Source of the DNA: JAKAWQ01 sp035509315
Lineage (GTDB): Bacteria > Pseudomonadota > Alphaproteobacteria > Acetobacterales > Acetobacteraceae
DNA length: 64,000 bases
Reading direction: 5' to 3'
Assembly (NCBI GenBank): GCA_035509315.1
Contig: DATJLS010000054.1
Span: 124,001 to 188,000 of the forward strand
Both the position numbers and the translations under genes were made by a program. The notes beneath the pieces were generated by a model, which saw nothing but the letters and a program-made list of their open reading frames with translations, ran no database searches and had not been told where the DNA came from. Positions 8,572-16,578 of this stretch are shown one piece after another (the first letter of the stretch is position 1; each line of letters opens with the position of its first letter).

Positions 8572-10115
8572 TCCGGAACCGTTCTGACGGTCCCTGCCTC
8601 GCCAAGGGCCGCCCGCATGATCGTCTCCTCTTCGATCGCGTTGCCGGCGAGCGAAGCGACCGTGCGGCCCTCGTACATGACCAGAACACGATCGCACATA
8701 TTGACGATCTCTGGAATTTCCGTGGAATGGAAGAGAATCGCCCCACCGGCATCGGCAAAGCTGCGCATCAGGAGATAGATCTGGTGCTTGGTCCCGACAT
8801 CGACTCCGCGCGTGGGGTCGAAGAGGAGGAGGACGCGGCTTTCGGCCAGCAGCCATTTCGCGATCACAAGCTTCTGCTGGTTGCCGCCCGAGAAGGCCCC
8901 GGCTTGCGTATAGAGCGCGCGCGCATCCACCTCCACCTGCGCAAGCGCGCCCGCGACCGCTCTATTCTCGCGCGCCACGTCGATCACGCCGAAACGGGCG
9001 AAGCGGTCCACGACCGGCAGCGAAACGTTGAACCGGCCCGCGAGCTTGAGGAACAGGCCCTCGGTCTTGCGTTCCTCCGGCACCAAGCTGATGCCGATGC
9101 GGCTCCGCACTGCGTCGCGCGGCGAGGCAAGCACGATCTCGCGTTCATCCACGAGGAGCCGGCCCGAGACGAGCGGCGTCATGCCGAAGCAGGCGAGGAA
9201 GAGCTCTTGCTGGCCCATGCCCTGCAGGCCGGCCACGCCGAGAATCTCGCCCGGATGCAACGAAAAGCTCGCTCCCCGCAGCTTGCCCGCGGTGGCGATG
9301 CTCTCCGCGCGCAGCACCGGCGCGGAGGCTTCGTGAGCCGCGACAGCCGGCGCGGCGGGCCGGCCGGGAAAGGTGCTGGCGAGCGAGCGGCCGATGATCA
9401 TCCGGATCACCTCGTCATCGCTCGCCGCTTCCACCTCCGCCGTGCCGATCGTCTGGCCATTGCGCAGCACGGTGAGGCGATCGGCAAAGCGCCGCACTTC
9501 GCGCAGCCGATGGGTGATGAAGACGATGGTCACGGCATCGCGGCGCAAGGTCGCGATCCGCTCGCCGAGCCAGTCTATATCGCGGCCCGAGAGGCTCGAG
9601 GTCGGCTCGTCGAGCAAAAGGATGTGCGGGCGACGGAACAGGGCGCGCGCGATCTCGATCTTCTGCCGCGTCGCCAGCTCGAGATCCCGGATCTCGGCAC
9701 GCGGATCGATGTCGGCAAGGCCGAGGGCGGCGAGATGCTCCGTCACGCGCTGCTCGCCCTGCCGGCGGCGAAGCTGGCCGAGCAGGCCGCGTGGCGCATT
9801 CGGCATCAGCATATTGTCCACGACCGTCAGGTCGCGCACCAGGGTCAATTCCTGGAACGCGGTCGCGATGCCGTGGCGCTGCGCGGCCGCCGGGCCATGC
9901 AGCGAGACACGCATGCCGCCGAGTGCGATCTCACCGGCATCGGGCGCGAGAAGGCCGGACAGCAGCTTTACCATCGTCGATTTGCCGGCGCCGTTCTCGC
10001 CGAGGAGCGCATGCACCTCGCCCGCGATGACGCGGAACGACGCGTCCTTGAGCGCGACGGTTGCGCCGAAGGATTTGGTCACGCGCGAGACTTCGAGCGC
10101 GAGGGAATCCGGCAC
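8568..10115 (-). CDS. Sugar ABC transporter ATPase, two nucleotide-binding domains
   Basis: About 515 residues with two ABC cassettes, as in RbsA/XylG/MglA. The first has Walker A GENGAGKST and the LLLDEPTSSLSG Walker B. The second is degenerate, as usual in this family, but keeps FSGGNQQKLVIAKWL and DPTRGVDVGTK. It powers uptake through the downstream double permease. The start is uncertain. GTG at 10115, with GGAG nine bases before it, gives the family's normal length. The open frame continues upstream into the dispersed palindromic repeat at 10183-10284, where the coding sense looks accidental. It lies between the binding-protein gene and the permease gene. Confidence 0.88.
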   Translation of the reverse strand: MPDSLALEVSRVTKSFGATVALKDASFRVIAGEVHALLGENGAGKSTMVKLLSGLLAPDAGEIALGGMRVSLHGPAAAQRHGIATAFQELTLVRDLTVVDNMLMPNAPRGLLGQLRRRQGEQRVTEHLAALGLADIDPRAEIRDLELATRQKIEIARALFRRPHILLLDEPTSSLSGRDIDWLGERIATLRRDAVTIVFITHRLREVRRFADRLTVLRNGQTIGTAEVEAASDDEVIRMIIGRSLASTFPGRPAAPAVAAHEASAPVLRAESIATAGKLRGASFSLHPGEILGVAGLQGMGQQELFLACFGMTPLVSGRLLVDEREIVLASPRDAVRSRIGISLVPEERKTEGLFLKLAGRFNVSLPVVDRFARFGVIDVARENRAVAGALAQVEVDARALYTQAGAFSGGNQQKLVIAKWLLAESRVLLLFDPTRGVDVGTKHQIYLLMRSFADAGGAILFHSTEIPEIVNMCDRVLVMYEGRTVASLAGNAIEEETIMRAALGEAGTVRTVPE

Positions 10116-10182
10116 GGCGGACAGCTCCGAGGCGGGCGGGAGGATTGCAGCGTGATGGCGCCGCGCACCCTCCCGCGCGGTC

Positions 10183-10284
10183 AGAGCGGGATGAGATCGC
10201 TCGCGCTCACTCATCCCGCTCTTGGCCATTATTTTCTCGCGTGATTCAGACCTGCGATGACTCCACCTTCGGTCATCACGCTCT
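10183..10284 (+). repeat. Dispersed palindromic repeat, copy A
   Basis: The 102-bp element has terminal inverted repeats of the form AGAGCGKGATGA. Its left arm is an inner hairpin, GAGCGGGATGAG pairing with CTCATCCCGCTC. Its right arm carries a GCGTGAT / ATCACGC pair. Six other copies are in this window. This one lies between the sugar-binding protein and ATPase genes, where an RNA hairpin could lower expression of the downstream ATPase and permease relative to the binding protein. Confidence 0.8.
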
Positions 10285-10288
10285 AGGC

Positions 10289-11413
10289 TCACTGCTCGGG
10301 CTTGCCGTTCAGGGCCGCCTGCAGGCCGGCCTCCGGCGTATCGGGCGAGTAGATCGAGGCGAACCAGCCCGGATTGCTGATGATCGCTGGCTGGAAGACG
10401 TTGCAACCTTGTTCCATCTCCTGCCAGGTGCCCTGGGTGCAGAGCTTGACGGTCGCGTTGGTCACGACAGGCAGCGGCAGCTTCGTGAATTTTGGCACTG
10501 TCTTGCCGTCGAGAACGTCCACCGCGAGCTTGAGCGCGAGCGCACCGGAATAGGGTGGCGAGGCATAGGAGATGCTCTGCTCGCCCATCGGGCGGTAGGT
10601 GTCGTGCGCCCCCTCGACACCCGCGGCACCCACTGGAAGCATCTGGATGCGATGGCCGTTGGAGCCCTCACCGGCGCAGGGCTTGAGCTTGTCGTCGGGG
10701 ATGCCCGCCTCCTTCTCCATCGAGGCGGCGGTGTAGCAGCCGACCTGCATCCAAAGCCCGTCTATATCGCTCCAGGGATGCGTGGTCAGGATCTTCGTGA
10801 GTTCCGTGCGCGCGACCGCCTGGCTCCACATGCCCACCCCTTCGGAGATGATGTGGATGCTCGGATATTTGGCGAACACGGCCTTGGCGGCAGCGGTGCG
10901 CTGGGTATCGACCGAGGTCCCCGGCACGCCTGTGATGACGACGATGTTGCCCTTGCCCCCGATCGCCTTCGCCAGCCACTCGGCGGTGACACGTCCGGCT
11001 TCAAGCTGGTCGATATGCACGTTGTAGGCACAGGGCTCGGTGATCTCGGCATCATAGGCGATAATCACCACGTGCCGCGCACAGGCGTTTCTCACCACCT
11101 GATTGAGCGCGGTGGGCGAGATCGGATAGACGACGATCGCCTGCGCGCCTTCCTGAACCATGGCGTTGATCTGTTGAATCTGCCGCTGCGCGTTCGGCCC
11201 GGCGACCTGAACCTGCAGGCTCACCCGATCGCGATAATCCTTCGAGGCGGCCATGGCTTTCACCATATTCGCGGCCTCGGCCTGCCAGTCATTGCCAATA
11301 TAGCTCATCGAGAGGAAGATCTTGTACTTCTTCCCGGCGGCCTCAGCCTGATGCGCAACCGCGGCCAGCCCGAAAGCAAGCGCCACGGCCAGCAAGGGAA
11401 ATCTCCACCTCAC
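10289..11413 (-). CDS. Periplasmic sugar-binding protein of ABC transporter
   Basis: A 374-residue type I periplasmic binding protein (ribose/galactose-binding-like, PBP type 1). An N-terminal signal peptide, FPLLAVALAFGLAAVAHQAEA, precedes the mature AGKKYKIFLSMSYIGNDWQ. Features such as AIVVYPISPTAL, IIAYDAEI and GNIVVITGVPGT match the family. The chosen start is GTG at 11413, because AGGAGG lies a few bases upstream; an earlier in-frame ATG has no such site. It is the first gene of the minus-strand sugar operon, transcribed away from the GntR regulator. The ligand is unknown; the operon enzymes point to a sugar oxidised through its lactone. Confidence 0.88.
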   Translation of the reverse strand: MRWRFPLLAVALAFGLAAVAHQAEAAGKKYKIFLSMSYIGNDWQAEAANMVKAMAASKDYRDRVSLQVQVAGPNAQRQIQQINAMVQEGAQAIVVYPISPTALNQVVRNACARHVVIIAYDAEITEPCAYNVHIDQLEAGRVTAEWLAKAIGGKGNIVVITGVPGTSVDTQRTAAAKAVFAKYPSIHIISEGVGMWSQAVARTELTKILTTHPWSDIDGLWMQVGCYTAASMEKEAGIPDDKLKPCAGEGSNGHRIQMLPVGAAGVEGAHDTYRPMGEQSISYASPPYSGALALKLAVDVLDGKTVPKFTKLPLPVVTNATVKLCTQGTWQEMEQGCNVFQPAIISNPGWFASIYSPDTPEAGLQAALNGKPEQ

Positions 11414-11503
11414 CGTGTTTCCTCCTGTTCCCATGCGCCGTTTTGTCCCGCGGCGCCATCCCGCCACCCTTTACCCGGGCGGCATTTTTCTCTCGACATT
11501 GGT

Positions 11504-11518
11504 TTGATCATAGATCAA
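11504..11518. promoter_or_regulatory. Palindrome TTGATC-ATA-GATCAA, candidate GntR operator
   Basis: A perfect 15-bp inverted repeat in the 166-bp gap between the divergent binding-protein and GntR genes. GntR regulators of the FadR subfamily bind short palindromes between their own gene and the controlled operon, so both position and symmetry fit. Binding is inferred. Confidence 0.5.
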
Positions 11519-11532
11519 GGATCAGAGCACAT

Positions 11533-11564
11533 GCAAGCGGCCCCAGCATGAAACGGCCGCTTGC
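11533..11564 (+). promoter_or_regulatory. Inverted repeat in the GntR leader
   Basis: GCAAGCGGCC at 11533-11542 pairs perfectly with GGCCGCTTGC at 11555-11564 around a 12-base loop, just upstream of the regulator start at 11580. In RNA this would be a strong hairpin close to the translation start; in DNA it could be a second operator. No T-run follows, so it is not a standard terminator. Confidence 0.45.
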
Positions 11565-11579
11565 GGATCGAGAGGCGCG

Positions 11580-12275
11580 ATGCAAGGGACGGTGGATACG
11601 GAGCCCCTCACCACCGAGAGGAAGTTTCCGCTCAACCCGGTCGATCGCGAGACGGTGCAGGACCGCGTCTATCGCCGCATCCGCGAGATGATCCTTGATG
11701 GCGAGATCGAGCCGGGACAGACCGTGACGATTCCGGGTCTTTCTGCCGCGTTTCAGGTGAGTGCGATGCCGGTGCGTGAAGCGCTGCGCCGGTTGATGGC
11801 AGAGCAGGCACTGATGGTGGTCTCAGGCCGTTCGGTCGGCATCCCGGCTCTGACGCGCGCCCGGCTCACCGATCTCAGGCGCGTGCGCCGCGAGGTGGAG
11901 GGCGTGGCGGTCACCTGGGCGGCGACGCGCGTCGGTCCGGCCGAATTGCGACGGCTTGAAGAGATGGTCCGTGAGATGCAGCGCGCGGCGGAAGAGCGCG
12001 ATGGGCGGCGCTACGTGCCGGCCAATCATGATTTCCATTTCACGATCTATCGCGCTGCGGACTCGCCAACGCTGCTCAGCATCATCGAATCGCTCTGGCT
12101 GCAGATCGGGCCCTATTTCCATGTGCTACGCGCTTCGGAGAATTGGCAGGCGGCGAATTCTCGTCATCGCGCCATGCTGGGGGCGCTCGGCCGGCGTGAT
12201 GGCGAGGCAGCTGTCGCGGCACTTCAGCACGATATCGACGAGGCCGCGGCGGCGCTGGAGCGCCTGCTTGGCTAG
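11580..12275 (+). CDS. GntR family transcriptional regulator, FCD domain
   Basis: The 231-residue protein has an N-terminal winged helix of the GntR type at about residues 22-90 (DRVYRRIREMILDGEIEPG, then VREALRRL), followed by an all-helical FCD ligand domain. FCD domains often bind a metal through Asp and His residues, and NHDFHFTIYRAAD near residue 148 is the expected position. It is divergent from the sugar operon, with a palindrome between them, so it is probably the operon's ligand-responsive repressor. A sugar acid or keto acid intermediate would be a typical effector. Its TAG stop lies in the first bases of repeat copy B. Confidence 0.88.
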   Translation: MQGTVDTEPLTTERKFPLNPVDRETVQDRVYRRIREMILDGEIEPGQTVTIPGLSAAFQVSAMPVREALRRLMAEQALMVVSGRSVGIPALTRARLTDLRRVRREVEGVAVTWAATRVGPAELRRLEEMVREMQRAAEERDGRRYVPANHDFHFTIYRAADSPTLLSIIESLWLQIGPYFHVLRASENWQAANSRHRAMLGALGRRDGEAAVAALQHDIDEAAAALERLLG

Positions 12276-12376
12276 AGCGGGATGCGTTCGCTCTCGCTCA
12301 CGGATCCCATTCTCGCCATTTGTTTTCGCACGTGATTCAAACCTACGGTTGGGTCCACCGTCGGTCATCACGCTCT
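12274..12376 (+). repeat. Dispersed palindromic repeat, copy B
   Basis: A 103-bp element with TAGAGCG at the left end and CGCTCTA at the right end. It fills exactly the gap between two convergent genes. The left TAG is the stop of the GntR gene and the right end, read on the minus strand, is the TAG stop of the ABC-2 permease gene. The symmetry would also let the RNA hairpin serve as a bidirectional terminator. Confidence 0.8.
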
Positions 12377-13121
12377 AAAGCTCGATCCGCGAGAAAAGAT
12401 AGCTCGCGATCGCAAGCAGCAATGCGGCCAATGCACCGAGCACGGCAAGATCAGTCACCATGCCGAGCGAAGCCTGACCTGCGAAAGCGTCGCGGATGCC
12501 CGCAACGCCGTAGCTGAGCGGATTGATCTGCGCCACGAGCTTCAGCGGCGCGGGCAGGCCACGCGTCGGGAAGAGCGCATTGGAAAAAAAGAAGATCGGC
12601 ATGACAAGGAAGTTCATGATGAGCGGAAAACCCTGGATATCTTTGAGCACCGAGCCGATGGCGGTGCCGATCGCGCTGAAGAGCAACGCGATCAGAGCCA
12701 TGAAGGGGAGTGCGAGTAACGCCTCCAGCGGATGGTGGATGTGGAATCCGGCGATCAGCGAGACGATGAAGACAAGGAGGCCCTGAAGCAGCGCCGTGGT
12801 GGCGCCGCCGAGCGTACGCCCGAGCACGATCACGAACCGTGGCACGGGTGCCACCAGAGTTTCCTTGAGGAAGCCGAACTGGCGATCGAAGATGATTTCG
12901 ATCCCTCCGAACACGCCGGTGAAAATGATTCCCATGGAAATCACGCCGGGGACTACGAAGTCGAGATAGTTGCCATGGCCGGCGCGTGCGAAGATGGGAC
13001 CGAAGCCGAAACCGAGCGCGAAGAGAAAAAGCAGCGGCTGGCCAAGGGAACCCACCATGCGAGCGCGCGCGCGGGCATAGCGCTTGAGCTGGCGTAGCCA
13101 AAGGATCGCAGCTGCGCGCAT
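12375..13121 (-). CDS. ABC-2 type transporter permease
   Basis: A 248-residue membrane protein with about six hydrophobic helices, typical of the ABC-2/DrrB-type permease family. The family signature appears around PGVISMGIIFTGVFGG and in the C-terminal NPLSYGVAGIRDAF segment. It would form a dimeric export channel with the ATPase encoded just upstream, the two genes sharing one base at 13121. Related pairs export drugs, lipids or polysaccharides. The chitin-synthase-like gene lies upstream on the same strand, but about 250 bases and a hairpin separate them, so a shared role in a surface polymer is only a possibility. Confidence 0.85.
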   Translation of the reverse strand: MRAAAILWLRQLKRYARARARMVGSLGQPLLFLFALGFGFGPIFARAGHGNYLDFVVPGVISMGIIFTGVFGGIEIIFDRQFGFLKETLVAPVPRFVIVLGRTLGGATTALLQGLLVFIVSLIAGFHIHHPLEALLALPFMALIALLFSAIGTAIGSVLKDIQGFPLIMNFLVMPIFFFSNALFPTRGLPAPLKLVAQINPLSYGVAGIRDAFAGQASLGMVTDLAVLGALAALLLAIASYLFSRIEL

Positions 13122-13918
13122 TACCGTCCCCGCCAGGCGCGGCGCAGCATTCGCATCCGCTCGGCAGGATTTGCCTCTTCGGCCCGGACATCGCGGCCGG
13201 TGAGGGCGATGAACGCCTCCTCAAGGGAGGTGCTCCGCGTCCTTTCCTTGAGTGACGTTGCCGTGCCTTCGGCGATGATGCGGCCGTGATCGATCACGGT
13301 AATCTCGTCAGCCACGCGCTCGGCTTCTTCCATGGCATGGGTGGTGAAGAACACGGTCACGCTCTGTTCCGTGGCAAGTCCGCGCACGAACTCCCAGATG
13401 AGGCTGCGCGTTTGCGGATCGAGCCCGATCGTCGGCTCGTCGAGGAAGAGGATCCGCGGTTTATGGAGGAGGGCGCGTGCGATTTCGAGTCTCCGACGCA
13501 TCCCACCCGAGAAGGTCTTGACATAATCGCGGCGTCTTTCGGCGAGTCCAACGAAACCGAGCAACGTCGTCGCCCGTTCGCGAAGCTGAGCCCGCGGGAC
13601 ACCGTAGAGCGCGCCGTGCAGCTCCATGTTCTCGTATGCCGTCAGCTCATCATCGAGGCTTGGATCCTGGAAGACGATGCCGAAGGCGCGGCGCACTTCC
13701 GCCGGTTCACGCACCGGATCGCGGCCAGCGACCCTGATCCAGCCCGAGCTGGGCGTGAGCACGGTCGTCAGGATTTTGATCGTCGTCGTCTTGCCGGCGC
13801 CATTCGGGCCGAGGAAGGCACGGATCTCCCCCTCGGGAACCGCGAAGGAGATGTTGTCGATGGCGGTGAAGTTGCCGAACATCTTCACCAGCCCGCGAAC
13901 CTCGATCATCGCCACCAT
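13121..13918 (-). CDS. ABC-2 exporter ATPase (DrrA-like)
   Basis: A 265-residue single-domain ABC ATPase. Walker A GPNGAGKTT is near residue 38, the signature is FSGGMRRRLEIARAL, and Walker B LFLDEPTIGLDP is followed by the switch histidine in FFTTHAMEE. The DrrA-like C-terminal tail, with TSLEEAFIALTGRDVR, is present. It drives the overlapping permease gene downstream. Substrate unknown. The ATG at 13918 is used; another ATG three codons later is equally possible. Confidence 0.87.
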   Translation of the reverse strand: MVAMIEVRGLVKMFGNFTAIDNISFAVPEGEIRAFLGPNGAGKTTTIKILTTVLTPSSGWIRVAGRDPVREPAEVRRAFGIVFQDPSLDDELTAYENMELHGALYGVPRAQLRERATTLLGFVGLAERRRDYVKTFSGGMRRRLEIARALLHKPRILFLDEPTIGLDPQTRSLIWEFVRGLATEQSVTVFFTTHAMEEAERVADEITVIDHGRIIAEGTATSLKERTRSTSLEEAFIALTGRDVRAEEANPAERMRMLRRAWRGR

Positions 13919-14157
13919 TGTTGCACTCTACGACGTGTTTTGTTCTGATCGAGCCGAAAACGACTTCGATGCGGTACGATCGGCCAAATGATGGCGGTCC
14001 CAGATTTATCTTCGATCTGTCAATTCACGTAGCGGGGGCCGGATAACGTACCCGACGGTAGCCTTTTCCTTGCCGTTATAACGTTGGGTTTCGCCCAGGC
14101 AAGAGAGATGCGCGCATCATGCCATGAATGGATCAATGGAAGAGGGCAGGAAGTCCA

Positions 14158-14182
14158 CGCCGGCTGCTGATATCAGCCGGCG
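14158..14182. terminator. Hairpin over the stop codon of the chitin-synthase-like gene
   Basis: CGCCGGCTG at 14158-14166 pairs perfectly with CAGCCGGCG at 14174-14182 around a 7-base loop. The TGA of the minus-strand gene (14173-14175) sits at the loop border. There is no clear T-run, so it is at best a weak or Rho-assisted terminator or an RNA 3'-end stabiliser. The gap 13919-14157 shows nothing else. Confidence 0.35.
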
Positions 14183-16239
14183 CGTATTCCGCCCGCCAAG
14201 GCTGTGGGTATGGCGGCGGGCGCCGGGGCCGCGCCTTTCGCAAGGAAGGCGGCAAGCGCGGCAAGGCGGGGGTAAGGCAGCGATTCACATGCCGAAGCCA
14301 GGCATATGGCCGCGGCATTGGTGACCACGGCAAGGCAGAGAAGAGTGAAGAGCTCGACGACGCAGCTTGCGGACGTGATCCATCGCCCCGAGTAATGCAA
14401 CCCTGCGACGACGAGCAATGCGTCGATGCCGAGAATCGAGCCAGCCGTGATATCGCGCAGCCGCCGCATCCGAAGCTGTTCGGTCCGCGGCTCCCCCTGG
14501 CCGTTGATCAGACCCTTCGTGCCCCAAGTTACGTTATGCACATTGGCGAGCGCATAGCCATAGAGCACGAGACTGATCAGCCGGTCCGTGAGCAGGTAAA
14601 GCGGCAGGTGGCGCAAGGCAGCCCATCTTTGCCTGGGAAAGGAAGCCGCGACGACCGCAGCCAGAAGGACGGCCGGCGCCATGAGAAGGCCGGCTTGCAA
14701 CGGTGGAAGCAGACAAACCGTGCATCCCGCGAGCAGGCCGACCGATGCCGCCGCTGCCACATCCCGGACCTTGCAAAGCCTCGTTCGCCACCGGGAATGC
14801 GGATTGCGTAGCGTAAGCCAGGCGAGGGTGGCCGTTGCGGCCAGGGTGCCGCCGGTCGCGACGGTCAAGGCCGGGTGTTTCGAATGGATCAGGACAGCCA
14901 CGCCAGCGCAGAACAACAGCAGCAGGAATGCGGGGCTGATCACTTCGCATGCGGTCAATAGGCCCTGCCATAGCATCGCGCTGGCGAAGCGCGCTTTGTC
15001 GATAACGCTCTTGTCCTTCCTCAAGAGATAGGATGGCAGATGTCCCCAGAGCCACAGGCGCACGGCAAGGGCGCTGTTCTGCCAGCGCCTCCGCTGCCGG
15101 AGCAGTTCCTGGAATGTGTCACAGGCGTCGGTCGCCGCCTCCGCTGCCGGGCAGTAGCCGATATTCCAGGATTTGTCCTGGGCGAGGACGATCTCGTTGC
15201 CGAAGACCCGGTCCTCGGCGAGGAACATGACTCGCTCGAGCGGAGCAACGGCGTGGAGCCCGCGCAGATAGGTATCGAGAGGCCGCTTACCACCCGAAGC
15301 GGATGAGGATGCACTCACCGCGCTCCAGCGGAAGACACAAAACTGCCCTGGAATGACACTGAGATAGCCCGAAGCGATTTCCGTCGGCCACATCACCGCC
15401 TTCTGCGAAACGAAATCCATATATTGCCATATGGCCAAGGTACCGGCGCCTTCGCCCGGGGCCGGTGTCAGGATACGGCTGGCGGCGGCCGCAACGTCCG
15501 GTCTCTCCCTCATGAAAGTGACGAGCTCGGGAACGGCACCTCTCTCGACAACCGTCCCGACATCGATCTGATAGCAGAAATCCGGTACCAGAACCGGACA
15601 AATCGATTGAAAAAACAGGGCATGGGAGTGAAGCTTTCCGCGGTTCCCGGCCTTGACGCAGACCGCGAAATGAAGCTCGGTGGTCACTTCGCCCTCGACG
15701 CCGAGGGCGGCCATGATCTTTTCAGCCTTCTGGCATGAGAAATGAACGGTCTCCTCCAAGGCAGAAAAATTCTGTCCGGTATCGATCAGCCCGGCGTCCC
15801 GGAAAAACTGCAAAACGGCGGGATTCACGCGGTCATGGCCATCGACTATTATAACGATACAGGAGCGAATTTCCTGCCCCGATCGGCCGTGTCGCTGCGC
15901 ATCGATGCTGACGATCAGGGCGGAAAGGCTGCTTCTGAGAGCTTCGAAGGGCTCATTGTATATCGTCATACACACCACGTTCCTGAAACCGCTTTCGATG
16001 ACCGGCTCAGGCCGATGGAGCCTCAGGGCCAGGCAGTTCGTGGCGTTGGTCTCGCTAACCGGCGAATTTCCCGCCACGGCGCTTTGTTCTGGAAGGTGGC
16101 CAGAACAATCACGCGAGAAGAAAGATGCCGTACCGATCCCGCGGGCGGCGGTATCCGATATCGGTGCGTGGAAAGTCGGCGCATGCGCTTCCCCTACGCC
16201 AAGCCTGGCCAAAGGTCGCGTTGCAGTGCACTGAGACAT
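14173..16239 (-). CDS. Chitin-synthase-like family 2 glycosyltransferase
   Basis: A 688-residue membrane glycosyltransferase. Processive GT2 motifs resemble fungal chitin synthases: the nucleotide-sugar strand with CMTIYNEP at 90-97, DVGT at 226-229, PGQF at 297-300, the catalytic-base region AEDR at 341-344, and QRRRW at 382-386 after the family-like segment CDTFQELL. Several hydrophobic helices follow, and WGTKG at 572-576 matches another chitin synthase motif. Family members polymerise UDP-GlcNAc into a beta-1,4 chain and extrude it through the membrane; the product here is inferred. The first 80 residues are low in hydrophobic content. The ATG has a clear GGGAGGG site. It stands alone on its strand. 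Confidence 0.78.
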   Translation of the reverse strand: MSQCTATRPLARLGVGEAHAPTFHAPISDTAARGIGTASFFSRDCSGHLPEQSAVAGNSPVSETNATNCLALRLHRPEPVIESGFRNVVCMTIYNEPFEALRSSLSALIVSIDAQRHGRSGQEIRSCIVIIVDGHDRVNPAVLQFFRDAGLIDTGQNFSALEETVHFSCQKAEKIMAALGVEGEVTTELHFAVCVKAGNRGKLHSHALFFQSICPVLVPDFCYQIDVGTVVERGAVPELVTFMRERPDVAAAASRILTPAPGEGAGTLAIWQYMDFVSQKAVMWPTEIASGYLSVIPGQFCVFRWSAVSASSSASGGKRPLDTYLRGLHAVAPLERVMFLAEDRVFGNEIVLAQDKSWNIGYCPAAEAATDACDTFQELLRQRRRWQNSALAVRLWLWGHLPSYLLRKDKSVIDKARFASAMLWQGLLTACEVISPAFLLLLFCAGVAVLIHSKHPALTVATGGTLAATATLAWLTLRNPHSRWRTRLCKVRDVAAAASVGLLAGCTVCLLPPLQAGLLMAPAVLLAAVVAASFPRQRWAALRHLPLYLLTDRLISLVLYGYALANVHNVTWGTKGLINGQGEPRTEQLRMRRLRDITAGSILGIDALLVVAGLHYSGRWITSASCVVELFTLLCLAVVTNAAAICLASACESLPYPRLAALAAFLAKGAAPAPAAIPTALAGGIRAG

Positions 16240-16430
16240 GAAGCCCTCCCATTTCGGTGGGGCGGAGGGCTACGCGACGCGGCTTCCGGTTTCATTAGCT
16301 TAGGTGAATAAAAGCATCCTCGACGCGGATCCGGAAATCAGGGGAAGTAACGCAAATAATCTGATGATTCTCCGAAATGTCAGGAGCTTAACGGGACTCC
16401 CTCGGTTTCTTCCCCTGAACCCGCACCGAT

Positions 16431-16530
16431 AGGGGGATGGGATTGCTGGCGCTCACCCATCCCGCTCTTGGTCATTGTTTCATAACGTGATTCAGACTCA
16501 CGACAATCCCAGCTTCGGTCATCACGTTCC
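16431..16530 (+). repeat. Dispersed palindromic repeat, copy C
   Basis: A diverged 100-bp copy: the left hairpin GGGATGGG / CCCATCCC is kept, as are the central GTGATTCAGAC segment and the right end GGTCATCACGTT. It lies in the 339-bp gap (16240-16578) between the chitin-synthase-like gene and the second sugar-binding protein gene. Nothing else is seen in that gap. Confidence 0.7.
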
Positions 16531-16578
16531 ACCATGAGCGCGGCGAGGTGGCCATTCCGGGGCAAGGCTCCTTGCCGG

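Noticed and set aside
6658..8778. A 706-codon plus-strand open frame
   Set aside because: It is antisense to the permease gene, whose two domains have clear family motifs. The plus frame is rich in Arg, Asp, Glu and His with no domain, a common shadow in GC-rich DNA.
8547..10244. A 565-codon plus-strand open frame
   Set aside because: Antisense to the two-domain ABC ATPase gene; no recognisable motif and atypical composition.
10116..10406. N-terminal extension of the ABC ATPase through the palindromic repeat
   Set aside because: It would place the start inside the dispersed repeat or inside the binding-protein gene and exceed the family's length.
14128..14811. A plus-strand frame over the end of the chitin-synthase-like gene
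   Set aside because: It covers the minus-strand gene and has no family similarity or ribosome-binding site.
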